DNA of 64,000 nt from Arion vulgaris (taxonomy: Eukaryota > Mollusca > Gastropoda > Stylommatophora > Arionidae), in the NCBI GenBank assembly GCA_020796225.1, contig CM036764.1, positions 24,608,233 through 24,672,232 on the forward strand, written 5' to 3'. The position numbers and the translations under genes were made by a program. Of the stretch, positions 54,836-64,000 are shown piece by piece; within the stretch, counting starts at the first letter, position 1, and every line of letters begins with the position of its first letter. The notes beneath the pieces were generated by a model. The model worked only from the letters and a program-made list of their open reading frames with translations. It made no database searches and was not told the origin of the DNA.

Positions 54836-55134
54836 TTGTGTGTATGTATGTTGTTGTTTCGTCTCGTATATACAAGCACAAAAAGCTTATCGCATGTGTT
54901 TGTGCAAGTGTTGATCGATCCAATCTGACCTAATTTTCTGTATTCTCTGGTTAACGCTATTTAAATAGATGCTGCAGATATCATCCATCTCCATTCATAT
55001 ATGATATTAGCCTTCTCTTCCCATTTGTTGACATAGACAATAAGCAAAGCGCAGTCGCAAAAAAATAATTACATGTGAAATTGTGGTGCCTGCGAAAAGT
55101 TACCAACAACAACAGAAAAGACAGCCACGAACAT

Positions 55135-55395
55135 CAGCATAAGAAAGAAAGTAGGCGCAGAACCTTGCTTGAATTACACTAAGAAACAAAGATGAAGTGG
55201 TTTGGCCTCCAAATTCCACAGTATACAGTCTTCTACAACAGAACATCGGGAAAGAAGAAGAGAGGAAGACAAAGAAAACGATGGTTAGATGCAGAATTCT
55301 GTCAAAGAGCAAAACTAACAATCAGCCAAGCCACCAGAACAAAAAGAGAAAACCACGACACTGGGTAACAACTCGGTAACATTGTGATGATAAAA
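55135..55395 (+). mobile_element. LINE 3' fragment
   Basis: GCATAAGAAAGAAAGTAGGC, TTCCACAGTATACAGTCTTC and ACAGAACATCGGGAAAGAAG, then a basic tail and CACGACACTGGGTAACAAC. Provides the uninterrupted sequence at the point where 39500-40400 carries the Penelope-like insertion. Confidence 0.7.
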
Positions 55396-55639
55396 GAAGA
55401 AAGATAAAAGAAGAAAGAAAAAGAAGACGCAATTTAAAAAAAAAACACGACTAAGTGAAAAACAAATTTGGGAGGGCGAAATAGATGTTGTACTCTGAAG
55501 AAAAAAACTCTCGTCTGCAGGGCTAGACAATGGGTGCCGTGAGAAATAAAGGTTTGTTTTGTTGGATCCTGTGTTTGGTAAATTTTTAATTTTTTTTCGA
55601 AGTTAAATTATTACAGCAGTAAATAATTGTTTACTGCCT

Positions 55640-56830
55640 ATTTATTAACACTATTGATTGGCTCGGATGCTTCATCTGGTGTTCTTAGAACTCATAAGGG
55701 GTCAAATGCGTAAGGAAGCGGCGCGCCAGGTTTATAGAGATGGCTCTAATCCCTGCTCTCACCTCCACGTGGTGACCCTGGTAACAGACGGTGGTTCCGG
55801 TCTGGGCAAGAGGGCAGGTGCTGTGGGAGAGCTACTCTGGGGCAAGAAGAGATGCAAAGGTAGTCATGCTTGATGGGATCCGCCCGTAACACAGACGAGT
55901 GACCATTAATGCTCGCCTCTCCCGGACGATGGGAAAAGCTAGAACGACACATATGGAACCTCGCGGGGCGGGACTCGGAGCCCACGCATTCTCTCTCTTG
56001 ATGCATTTCTCTTGAGCCGATGAGAATGCCGGGTGAGGAGTTGGGCCGCGCGTTGGTCCACATAGGTCAAAAGTTCGAATCAAAACCATCGTAGGGACGT
56101 TGGCCCGCGTGTGGCGAAATTCGGAGAGCAAGCATACTCTCTTTAGCCACCACTCTAGAGCCGATGAGTGTGCTGGGCGATGAGTTGAGTTGCACGTGGG
56201 CAACATGGGTAGATGTCAGATAGCCTAGTAGGAATTGACGGAAATGGTGAGGTAGGCACCAGGGCAGAGCGAGCACGCAAGCTGACAAAGTCACAGTGGG
56301 CTCCATCGAGGGGCAGACCGGCACGGCAAGAGGGTGTGTGTTCCACCCACATGAGTAGAACAACTAGAAAGCCCAGCAGAGGCAAAACCAGTGCAAGCGC
56401 GGCAGCGGCAAGCGCCGCAGCAACAAGCGCGGCAGCGGTAGGCAGGGTGTGCGTCCCACCCAAATGTACAGAACAACTGGAAAGCCCAGCAGAGGTAAAG
56501 CCAGTGCGTGTTTCCGCTCGCAGGGAACTACTGCTGCCTTGTAGTTGTTTGAGGACAATCAAAAGCTAGCGGAGCAAATCGCAAACAAACCTGAACGGGC
56601 GGCAAACCAAGGTGTTCATTAAAACGACCGGTTTTGCTGGGCAGATGGCGTTCATAAGCCCGGGAGGGCAGGCCGTCTAAGGGTCGTTGCCCTGAAAGAA
56701 AATAGCAACCCTCTGCCTTGTGGGTTACGGCTGGGGACAGTCAAAGGCTAGAGGAGAGCGAACCGCACACAATAGCTGGCTGAAATCGAACACCCCACCG
56801 AAGGATAAGCAACTGTGCTCAAATAGGTGT
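55640..56830 (+). repeat. GC-rich region with internal duplications, probable retroelement 5' region
   Basis: It stands out from the AT-rich surroundings. A diverged pair of about 165-bp units (55930-56070 and 56085-56215) shares GAGCCGATGAG.. and GG(G/C)CGATGAGTTG-like blocks. Another pair shares AGAACAACT.GAAAGCCCAGC (about 56351 and 56470). A GCAAGCGC/GCGGCAGCGG triplet-like run gives an Ala/Ser stretch in the 118-codon frame 56213-56569. Blocks CTGCCTTG..GTTTGAGGACA and AAAGGCTAGAGGAGAGCGAA recur at 59199-59255, so it is part of a repeat family. No domain recognised. Confidence 0.5.
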
Positions 56831-57330
56831 TGAAGGTTGGTGCACGTACATTACGTTCTGATGTTTGGTTGTTTATATATCACAATAAGAATGATAAAAA
56901 CTAGCCTAGAACGATCGAAAGAAAAATAAGAACTCATTATTCACGTAGTTTGGATCGACTTATTGACTTCAATAGTTGTACATATGTAAATGATAGACTT
57001 ATTTCGTGTTAACACATGTTTATCAGTATCTACAAGATTTTACAAATATACGCGAAACATATATCACATAATAAATATGGGTTTATCGATTCAATTATAC
57101 AAGTACATCAAATCTAATATCTTAAGCATTTACTTGTTCAGTAAAACTATTACCTATGTCAAACGCTACACGCCTATTTAAAAAAATTCATGGGGATAAA
57201 GACCTTCATAGCTATTGAACAGTCTCGTGAGCAGCAAATACAGAGAGGCGTGCGCCCCCACGTGTGTGTGCTGTAAAACTTCTTGGTAATGTACAATGTT
57301 TCTTAACTGATAATGGAAAATACTGTATTA
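56831..57330. other. No feature recognised
   Basis: AT-rich sequence between the GC-rich region and MITE copy 4. Confidence 0.4.
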
Positions 57331-57334
57331 TAAC

Positions 57335-57498
57335 CAGTGGCGGCTCGTGATCTTTTTGTTGGTGGGGCCAGACACAAATTTTCGGGAAAATCATGGTTTT
57401 GAGTTGTTTTGTTTTAATTTATAAAATAATAAATACACGTTAAACATTCTTTTTGGTAGGGCCCGGCTCCAGTGGCTCTTAATGACGAGCCGCCACTG
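57335..57498. mobile_element. hAT MITE family 2, copy 4
   Basis: 164 bp, beginning CAGTGGCGGCTCGTGATC and ending GACGAGCCGCCACTG, with exact TSD ATTATAAC (57327-57334 and 57499-57506). Orientation opposite to the other three copies, judged by the internal GGGGCC blocks. Confidence 0.9.
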
Positions 57499-57769
57499 AT
57501 TATAACTATAGCTAGTGTGACTTTAACCACAGCCAACACTAACTCTAATAAGTTTATAGTTGGCTTTGCTTTAATTCATATTGATTTGCACATTGCATTT
57601 GTCAATGATTCCAATCTGTATAGCCTATATAAATAGTTAACAGAATCGACATAACTAAATAAGTGGCAGACATTCCGGTGTTCAGTCCCTTTCAGAAGTT
57701 GATGAATGAAATACATAGTTTCGATACCGCGCTATCTATACGCACGTCTGATCTGCAACAGGGTTGTCC

Positions 57770-58180
57770 AACGCTGTGCCCACGGGCGTCACGGCATCCA
57801 TGTATGTTTAGCCATTGCCTCCGACAACATACGGCCGGCAGGCTCAGGTAAAAATTCTAGGAAATAAGACCACAATTGTAGCGTGATCCTCGCATTTTCC
57901 AACATTGTTATTGTATATTGACTAATTAATTTTTAAAATAACACAACATGCTAAATGAGGGTTATATTATGTTACAAACTTAGTTTAACGTTAAGGAATA
58001 TCAGTATTATTAACACTTTCATCAATAAATAATAATGAACGCATGGAATTGAGTAAAATTGCAAAAAGAAAGCGTAGTTTTTCTATTAAACATATACAAA
58101 AACCGGCCCTATTAAACAGGAATTTTTGTATTTTCCGTCTGAGCTAGTCGATCTTATGTCGGGGACCACGGTTTAGCCTA
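57770..58180. repeat. Family D repeat, copy 2 (empty site for the 5S-tRNA SINE)
   Basis: Blocks ACGGCCGGCAGGCTCAGGTA, AACACAACATGCTAAATG, GGAATATCAGTATTATTAAC and GTCGGGGACCACGGTTTAG align in order with 12030-12720. At the SINE position this copy reads straight through (TTTTTAAAATAACACAACAT). Confidence 0.65.
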
Positions 58181-58252
58181 CTAGAGCTCATTGCTCAAAT
58201 CACACAAGTTTGGCAACTGCGAAGTGCAGATTTCCACTGGTCAATATTCTTA

Positions 58253-58514
58253 TACAGGGTGTTCAAGATAATTGCAGCCCGTGAATGGAGCTAATCTGGC
58301 ATATATGTATGGAAATGAGAAGGTTCAGTTATGACGTAGTATAGGTCAAGGTTGTGTGACAGTGTGTAATTGTAGCGCGGGAAGGGGCGATGAACAAATG
58401 TGACGTAGAACGAGCTAGTCAGAACCGGTTTAAATAGTAAATAAACACAACTCAATTTGTACCTGGCAACTTTCGAATTGTCAATGGGGCTGCAATTATC
58501 TTGAACACCCTGTA
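58253..58514. mobile_element. mariner-type MITE with perfect 28-bp inverted repeats
   Basis: TA followed by CAGGGTGTTCAAGATAATTG..., and the right end is its exact inverse (CAATTATCTTGAACACCCTG then TA). The 258-bp interior has no transposase frame. The TA flanks (58253-58254, 58513-58514) are the expected target duplication. Confidence 0.92.
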
Positions 58515-58664
58515 TTATCAGTATTCTCTACAAACTGCAACTATATAAGCTGTCATACCTTTTCCAAATCACTCAAATGTATATATAGTTTGTCTATACC
58601 GCTCCGAGCATTGTTTTATTATGTTTGTGAAAGCAAGATTATGTCTGTGCTAAGTGTATGAAAA

Positions 58665-59580
58665 AATCGTGATATATCCTTTATAAAGGACGTAGCCATC
58701 AACCACAGTAAAGAGTCGTTGATTTTCTAAGCACCACTTATACGCTCAGTAGTTTGTCAATGATTTCTGAACGGCGAGGTCGGTCTACAAGGTGTGTCCT
58801 GAGCCTAGCCCTGAATTCAGCAGGGTTGGGATCGGCTAGTCTCTCTTAGGAGGGGTGAAAAGTGAAAATTAGTTACCTGCTGATGACCCTCAGAACACGC
58901 AAGTCAACCCCACCTCCCAGCGGTGTAGACCGGGAAACTTTGACCGTGAAGTCAAAGGCTAACGGGCAATGGCTCGACTAGTGAGATGGACTCCTAGGTC
59001 AGGAATTTTAAAAAAATGTCCTTGGGGTGTTAACCCGACAAAAAATCTCGGTGGAGGTCTGCCTTTCCCCCAGACTTGTAATATGAGTGGATTACCCTTA
59101 TATCCAAGATCCAGACCCCAGCTATGGGCAAATAGCCCCACTGCCTTGTGGGAGTCTCGGGAGAGGCAAAGGCGATGGGAGTAAACCCAAACAGAAAATC
59201 AACCTGCTGCCTTGCAGGTCGTTTGAGGACAGCCAAAGGCTGACGGAGAGCGAACCTAGTAAACACTGGCTAAAACCGGACACCCGGGCATATCGCCAAA
59301 GGATAAGCTCCAAATGGCGCTAAAGATGTGACGTAAACACACCAATGCTAAGGCTGCGTGGGTCGGATTTCCACATGAATAGAATTATGGGGAAATCTGG
59401 TACATCGGTCTGGGCGGTGATCGCGCGAGAAAGAGAGATAGAACGAGAACGGCGATGTCTATTTTTACCGTTCACAAAAATCCACGGAACAAATTTGCTT
59501 CCAAATTACCCACCGCGAGACTTGAACCACATACTCTTGGGTTGTGATCGAGCTTACTACCGCAAAGCTACAGACGCCCA
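58665..59580 (-). mobile_element. SINE-C, minus, split by a 0.67-kb insertion
   Basis: The 3' half is 58665-58781 (GACGTAGCCATCAACCACAG, TTGATTTTCTAAGCACCAC) and the tRNA-like head is 59447-59580 (reverse of GGTAGTAAGCTCGATCACAA). Between them lies 58782-59446, flanked by GAACGGCGAGGTC (58769-58781) and GAACGGCGATGTC (59447-59459), a 13-bp TSD with one mismatch. Confidence 0.8.
58782..59446 (+). mobile_element. LINE 5'-region insertion in SINE-C
   Basis: GC-richer insert carrying CTGCCTTG..GGTCGTTTGAGGACA and AAAGGCTGACGGAGAGCGAA, blocks shared with 56530-56770. The text CAATGCTAAGGCTGCGTGGG near its end resembles the end of such a 5' leader. It is probably a retroelement 5' fragment; no conserved domain is seen. 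Confidence 0.5.
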
Positions 59581-59984
59581 CCTAACAGTTCAGTGCAAAG
59601 ATTATATTTAAAAACATGCCCAAGTATTGGTCTTCTGGGTTATGCATATGTGTAGGTAATATGATGAGGAGATGGCAACCAATGATGGTGATGATGATGT
59701 AATAGACCATATTCTCTTAGATCTCATGGCTTCAGTTTCGTAGATTATTTCCAAAACAATAATAAAGCCAAATATACAAACCAAGAAAAACAAGTTTCAT
59801 TTCTGAAGTCACCTCCTTTTGGATGAATTAGCGTAATGCATAAGCGTTAGCCTATCGACTCGTACACAAGAGGGTTGTCGGTTCCATCCCATTCTCGATG
59901 TCCCATACGTGAGAAAGGAATTGGCCCTCCTACCTCCTGCGCACTATGGCCAAGAGATGGAAAGATCTGCTGAGAGGGACCGAG

Positions 59985-61385
59985 CCATATGGGGTAAAAC
60001 CGGGTGCAATGAAGGCAATAAAGGTGTGTGGAGAGATTGGAGTAACCTGGGTACATTACATTTTCAAGAAGGCGTGGAAGAAAGAACTGTCCCTTCAGAT
60101 TGGCAAAAAGCTATTATAGTACCAATATGGAAGAAAAAGGTAAAAAACAAGACTGTGGTACATATAGAGGCATATCCCTCCTAAGCCATGTGGGAAAAAT
60201 GTTTGCAAGAGTTCTGGAGCAACAAATAAGACCAATTGTGGAGCCAACACTCAGCCCAGACAAATTAGTGAAAAGACTATAGAATACAAAAATCAAATGA
60301 ATATAACCTTCATAGACCAAGAGAAGGCCTTTGATAGGGTTAAGAGAGACATATTATGGGAGGTTCTCGAAAACTACGGAATAAAAGGAACGCTGCTAGA
60401 CTGTGTTAGAGCCATATATATAGAAAGTGAAAGTGTCATACGAACAAGCGCCGGACTTACAAATTGGTTTCCAGTAACATTAGGAGTACGGCAAGGATGT
60501 GTTTTGTCACCTCTCCTATTTATTATATACATGGATAGTATCACCAAAATAGACGAAACATCACGAGATGTAGACCAAAAAATGAACTGCTCTTTGCTGA
60601 CGACCAGTGTTTATTCCATAATAATATTGAACAGCTTCAAGAACACATAAACTTACTCAACAATAGCTGCCTCAAATACAACATGAAGATCAACATTCAA
60701 AAGACAGAAGTCATGACTATAAGCAGAGAACATAAAGATATCAACATACAAATAAATGACCAAACGCTAAAGCAGGTGAGAGAATTCAAATACCTTGGAA
60801 GTATCTTCACATCTGATAGTAGTCTGGACAGAGAGATCGAAACTAGAATCCAGCAAGCCAACAACATTACATACCAGCTTACCCCAATCTTGAAACACCC
60901 AGCAATTCCAGTAGAGACTAAAAGACAGATTATAAATGCAATCTTTATACCAACACTGTGCTACCAGTGCCAAACATCGGCACTGACAAAAGAACAAGAA
61001 AGGAAAATTACCACATGCGAAATGAGATGCTTGAGAAAAGCAGTAAATAAAACAAGAAGAGACCATATAAGAAACGAGGAAATTAGAAGAACAGTCGGAA
61101 CAACGCCTGCTATTAGATTTATTGAAAAACAGAGACTCAAATGGTTTGGCCACTTGGTCAGAATGAACCCGAATACACCAGTTGCAAGAGCGTACAACCT
61201 GAAAATGGAATCATCAAGAGGAAGGGGCAGACCAAGAAAAGATGGGTTGATGGAGTTACAGACATCTTAAAACTCCACAATACCACAACATATCAAGCGA
61301 CCGAGCGTGCATTATCTCGGAAACCTATCATCAATAAAACCTGCTACGCCTAGCGGCAAAAAAGCAGAGAAGGACAAAAGAGAAA
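59985..61385 (+). mobile_element. LINE, RT to 3' end, 5'-truncated
   Basis: RTVPSDWQKAIIVPIWKKK, CGTYRGISLLSHVGKMFARV, FIDQEKAFDRVKRDILWEVL, LGVRQGCVLSPLLFIIYMDS, a shifted LLFADDQC, and then the 195-codon frame 60683-61270 with KTEVMTISRE, FKYLGSIFTSD, LCYQCQTSALTKEQERKITT, RNEEIRRTVG and RLKWFGHLVRMN, followed by a basic tail GRGRPRK. At least three frameshifts. Closest in the window to 53741-54835. Confidence 0.87.
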
Positions 61386-61589
61386 AAGAAGAATGAAGTC
61401 AATCCTTCGGCTTTTGCTTTAAACATTGGTCGGAAAAGGCTTCGGGAAATTTTATTATTAGTCACCGCCTGCATTGATAATTTGAGGATCATTGATTGAT
61501 TGATTAGCTGCATACCTATATAGTAAACAATGTGAAGCGAACGGGCATACATACTGTATGTGATGTAATCGATCTTTTCCTATGTCGTC

Positions 61590-63445
61590 TTTGAAGGCTT
61601 CCAGGCTGGTTTGGAGACGTGTGCTGTTGTACTAGATCTCGAGGATGCTTACAACAAAGTTCCAATCACATACCTTATACAAATGCTCACGCTACTCAAA
61701 ATCGATACATTGCTCATAAGATGGATTGCAAGGGCCCTGTTCGAGAGGAAAGTGGCACTCAGGTGTGGTAATTGGTACTCTGTGCAGACAAAAATTTCAC
61801 CGGGCCTACCCCAGGGGTCTCCACTATCTCCATTACTATTCAATGTATTCACCATAATTATTACGAAGCAGCAATTATCTGGCAGGGGACGAACACTGTC
61901 ATTTGCAGACGACATTATGGTGTACAGACAGGGAGAAACAGGGATGAAATTGCTAATAAACTCCAGGAAGAACTGAACCGCATAATGACCTGGTGTGATG
62001 TTTCTGGTGCAACGATAAACCATACCAAAGCTGTGCTATCATGGTTCTCCCTAAATAATCACATTGTGAAGTCTGACACACCACATGTTACGTTAGATGG
62101 ACATACACTCACCCGAACAGCATCTATGAGTTATTTGGGTGTAAAATTTGATCGCAGTCTATGCTTTAGGGACCATATCGACCAAGTTATTGCCAAGGCT
62201 CGCAACGCACTATCCGCACTGAGAATCATGGCGGCTGCTAACATTGAGCAACGCCTTCTTGTGCTCTTGTACCAAGGTATTGTTCTGTCATGTATAGAAT
62301 ATGCATGCGCTCTCCTAACAATTAGTCCTACGCAAACAGTGAGACTGGAAAGAATTCAGAATGAGGCTATGCGCATCATTCTGGGATGCACCAAAGATAC
62401 ACCAGGAGTGTCAATGCGATTCCTTCTTGATCTCCCAACTATTGCTAACAGAATTGAAACTTGGAGGGTTCGATCATATCTAAGAATCAATGCAACAAGG
62501 AACATCCTCTCCGTGAAGAACTCATTAAGGAGAAAGGGTGTAGACTCTAGAGAGGCAGATCATGGCTGAGTCAGGCGGAAGATACGCTTAGGAAAATATG
62601 TGATCCTTCCGGAATTGCAACAGGAGAGGAATGGATTGCTGTGCCGCCTCAATTTCCGACTGCTTTCACCGTTATTACATCTATTAAGAAAAAATGTGAA
62701 TAAAATAATCTATCACTGCTAAACGTGGAGGTGGAGGCTCTCTTGAATGACATCATCAATGATACAGATGTGGTTATTTACACCGATGGTTCAGTCATTC
62801 GCCAACAACGCTGTGCGTGGGCTTTTCAGCACGCTCAGGAGGAAAAATAATAAGAGAGGCCAGTGGGGCCTACACAACAACCACAAGTAGCTTGACAATG
62901 GAGGTTCGGGCGGTTACGGAGGCGGTGAACTGGTTGGCATCTCACAATTACTCTCGTGTTTTCATACTCAGTGACTCCATGAGCATGATTCGTAAAGTCG
63001 AATCAGGTATGGTGAGACGCAACTGGGTGGAGGTACTGATACAGACAAGGATCAGAAAAATCACCTTTATTTTTGTCCCTGGGCACGCAGGAGTTAGGGT
63101 AATGAACGAGCTGATAGATTGGCTGGCTTAGCTACAATATCAGAGGGGGCTGCAATGGATCGAAGTGACATTCTTCACGCATTGAGAGTCTTTCCGAACA
63201 GAGGAGTTTCAGGGCTGTGAATCCCACTCGCTGACCAGATTGAAAGAGATGGGTGTTAATATTGGTGCAGCCCGAAAAGAACGACATACTAAATATGCAA
63301 AGAGATTGATTAATCAACATCGAACTGGCGTGTTGGGTCGCTGGATGCTGCTGGATTTGCTGAGACGGAGATCGGAGCACCTATGGACATGTCCGGAGTG
63401 CTATGATGATAGTCCTCATATAACTGATGTGATGTGACATTCATT
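61590..63445 (+). mobile_element. RNase H-bearing LINE, 5'-truncated
   Basis: RT: VVLDLEDAYNKVPITYLIQM, GLPQGSPLSPLLFNVF and LSFADDIMVYRQ (61611-61976). After a +2 shift the 265-codon frame 61772-62569 continues with MSYLGVKFDRSLCFRDHIDQ and LLVLLYQGIVLSCIEYACAL. RNase H: VIYTDGSV-type start near 62770, SLTMEVRAVTEAVNWL, VFILSDSMSMIRKVESG, FIFVPGHAGVRVMNELIDWL (the usual G-N-E-x-A-D reads V-M-N-E-L-I-D). C-terminal tail: MGVNIGAARKERHTKYAKRL and HLWTCPECYDD. Inactive. Confidence 0.88.
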
Positions 63446-64000
63446 TACGTGATATTTTGAGTTTAAAACGTTATCTTGTTTTCATCGAGAGTTTGTTTTG
63501 TATTCATAGATTTTAATAAATACGTTTCGAGCAAACCTTAGTTTTATTTAAGGCGGGAGACCCACCCAGAACAACGGTTGTATTTTTTTTTAATTCAAAG
63601 AAAAAAAACTATCAAAAACATATTGTCATACAATTTGGTCACCTGTTGCAAAAGGCATTGTTTTTTATGATAAACAACGTTTAGTGTATGCACTGTAATT
63701 AGTTATTTAAAAATAATTAATTTTCTTGCAAATTTATTGTAAAAAACTCCCACTTCATCGTGCAGTGGATTTCATAAATAGAAGAAGGGCAAAGAAGGCC
63801 AAACTGGCATATGATGTACATGACACCCATAGCTATAGCGTGAACCTCCAAAAATGTCTAACTCAATTGGTTTTGTAGATATGGTTTTTGCAATGTAACC
63901 CTTCCAAATTAAAAAAAAAAATTCAAATTAGAAAAGCAATATCTCTGTTCTCAATATCAATATCACCCATAGTTATAGCGTGAACCTCCACTCTTAGTCT
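63446..64000. repeat. Right edge: AT-rich sequence with a 27-bp direct repeat
   Basis: CACCCATAG(C/T)TATAGCGTG, continuing AACCTCCA, occurs at about 63824-63850 and 63964-63990, 140 bp apart. It may be the start of a tandem array or part of a dispersed repeat cut by the window edge. No gene seen. Confidence 0.45.

Noticed and set aside
55746..56562. Several minus-strand frames of 98-135 codons
   Set aside because: They lie in the GC-rich duplicated repeat, where stops are rare. Low-complexity Ala/Leu content and no domain.

Overview
This is a window of a large, repeat-rich, AT-rich animal genome, not a bacterial one. It contains spliced exons with GT...AG boundaries, long introns, a poly(A) signal, SINEs, several LINE families with RNase H domains, a Penelope-like element, hAT and mariner MITEs, and long minisatellites. 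The repeats look invertebrate, possibly spiralian, but I cannot name the species from sequence alone.

One host gene is well supported. It lies on the + strand, with coding exons from 8341 to 39317 and an AATAAA signal at 39434. I reconstructed 13 coding exons by hand: signal peptide plus a Ser/Thr/Asn-rich mucin-like ectodomain, a SEA-like domain over three exons, a Cys-rich/EGF-like module, one transmembrane helix, and a cytoplasmic tail of small exons carrying two Tyr-x-Asn motifs. The last coding exon holds only the stop codon. The predicted product is about 671 residues, a type I membrane protein of the mucin/SEA/EGF kind. One junction (exon 9 to exon 10) does not close cleanly in my base count.

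Nearly everything else is mobile or satellite DNA. Upstream (1-8300) there are LINE fragments, a 409-bp hAT MITE with an 8-bp target duplication (TSD), an exact 48 x 39-bp minisatellite (3880-5751) and two copies of a second hAT MITE family. The introns (9020-39314) hold four SINE-type families, many 3' ends of LINEs with RNase H, and in the largest intron a 6.4-kb array of about 154 units of 42 bp (29582-36038). That array was amplified from LINE coding sequence: the rest of the LINE reading frame is still present on its right flank.

Downstream of the gene (39500-64000) is a dense nest of retroelements. These include a LINE split by a truncated Penelope-like element, a SINE split by a LINE tail, a mariner MITE, a 12-bp minisatellite, and a truncated LINE with a perfect 13-bp TSD. 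There is also a Penelope-like element with a 12-bp TSD (47029-53365) that is itself split by a 4.2-kb LINE with its own 13-bp TSD (48386-52629). Several more LINEs follow up to the right edge. Almost all retroelement frames are broken, so the mucin-like gene is the only likely functional protein gene seen.
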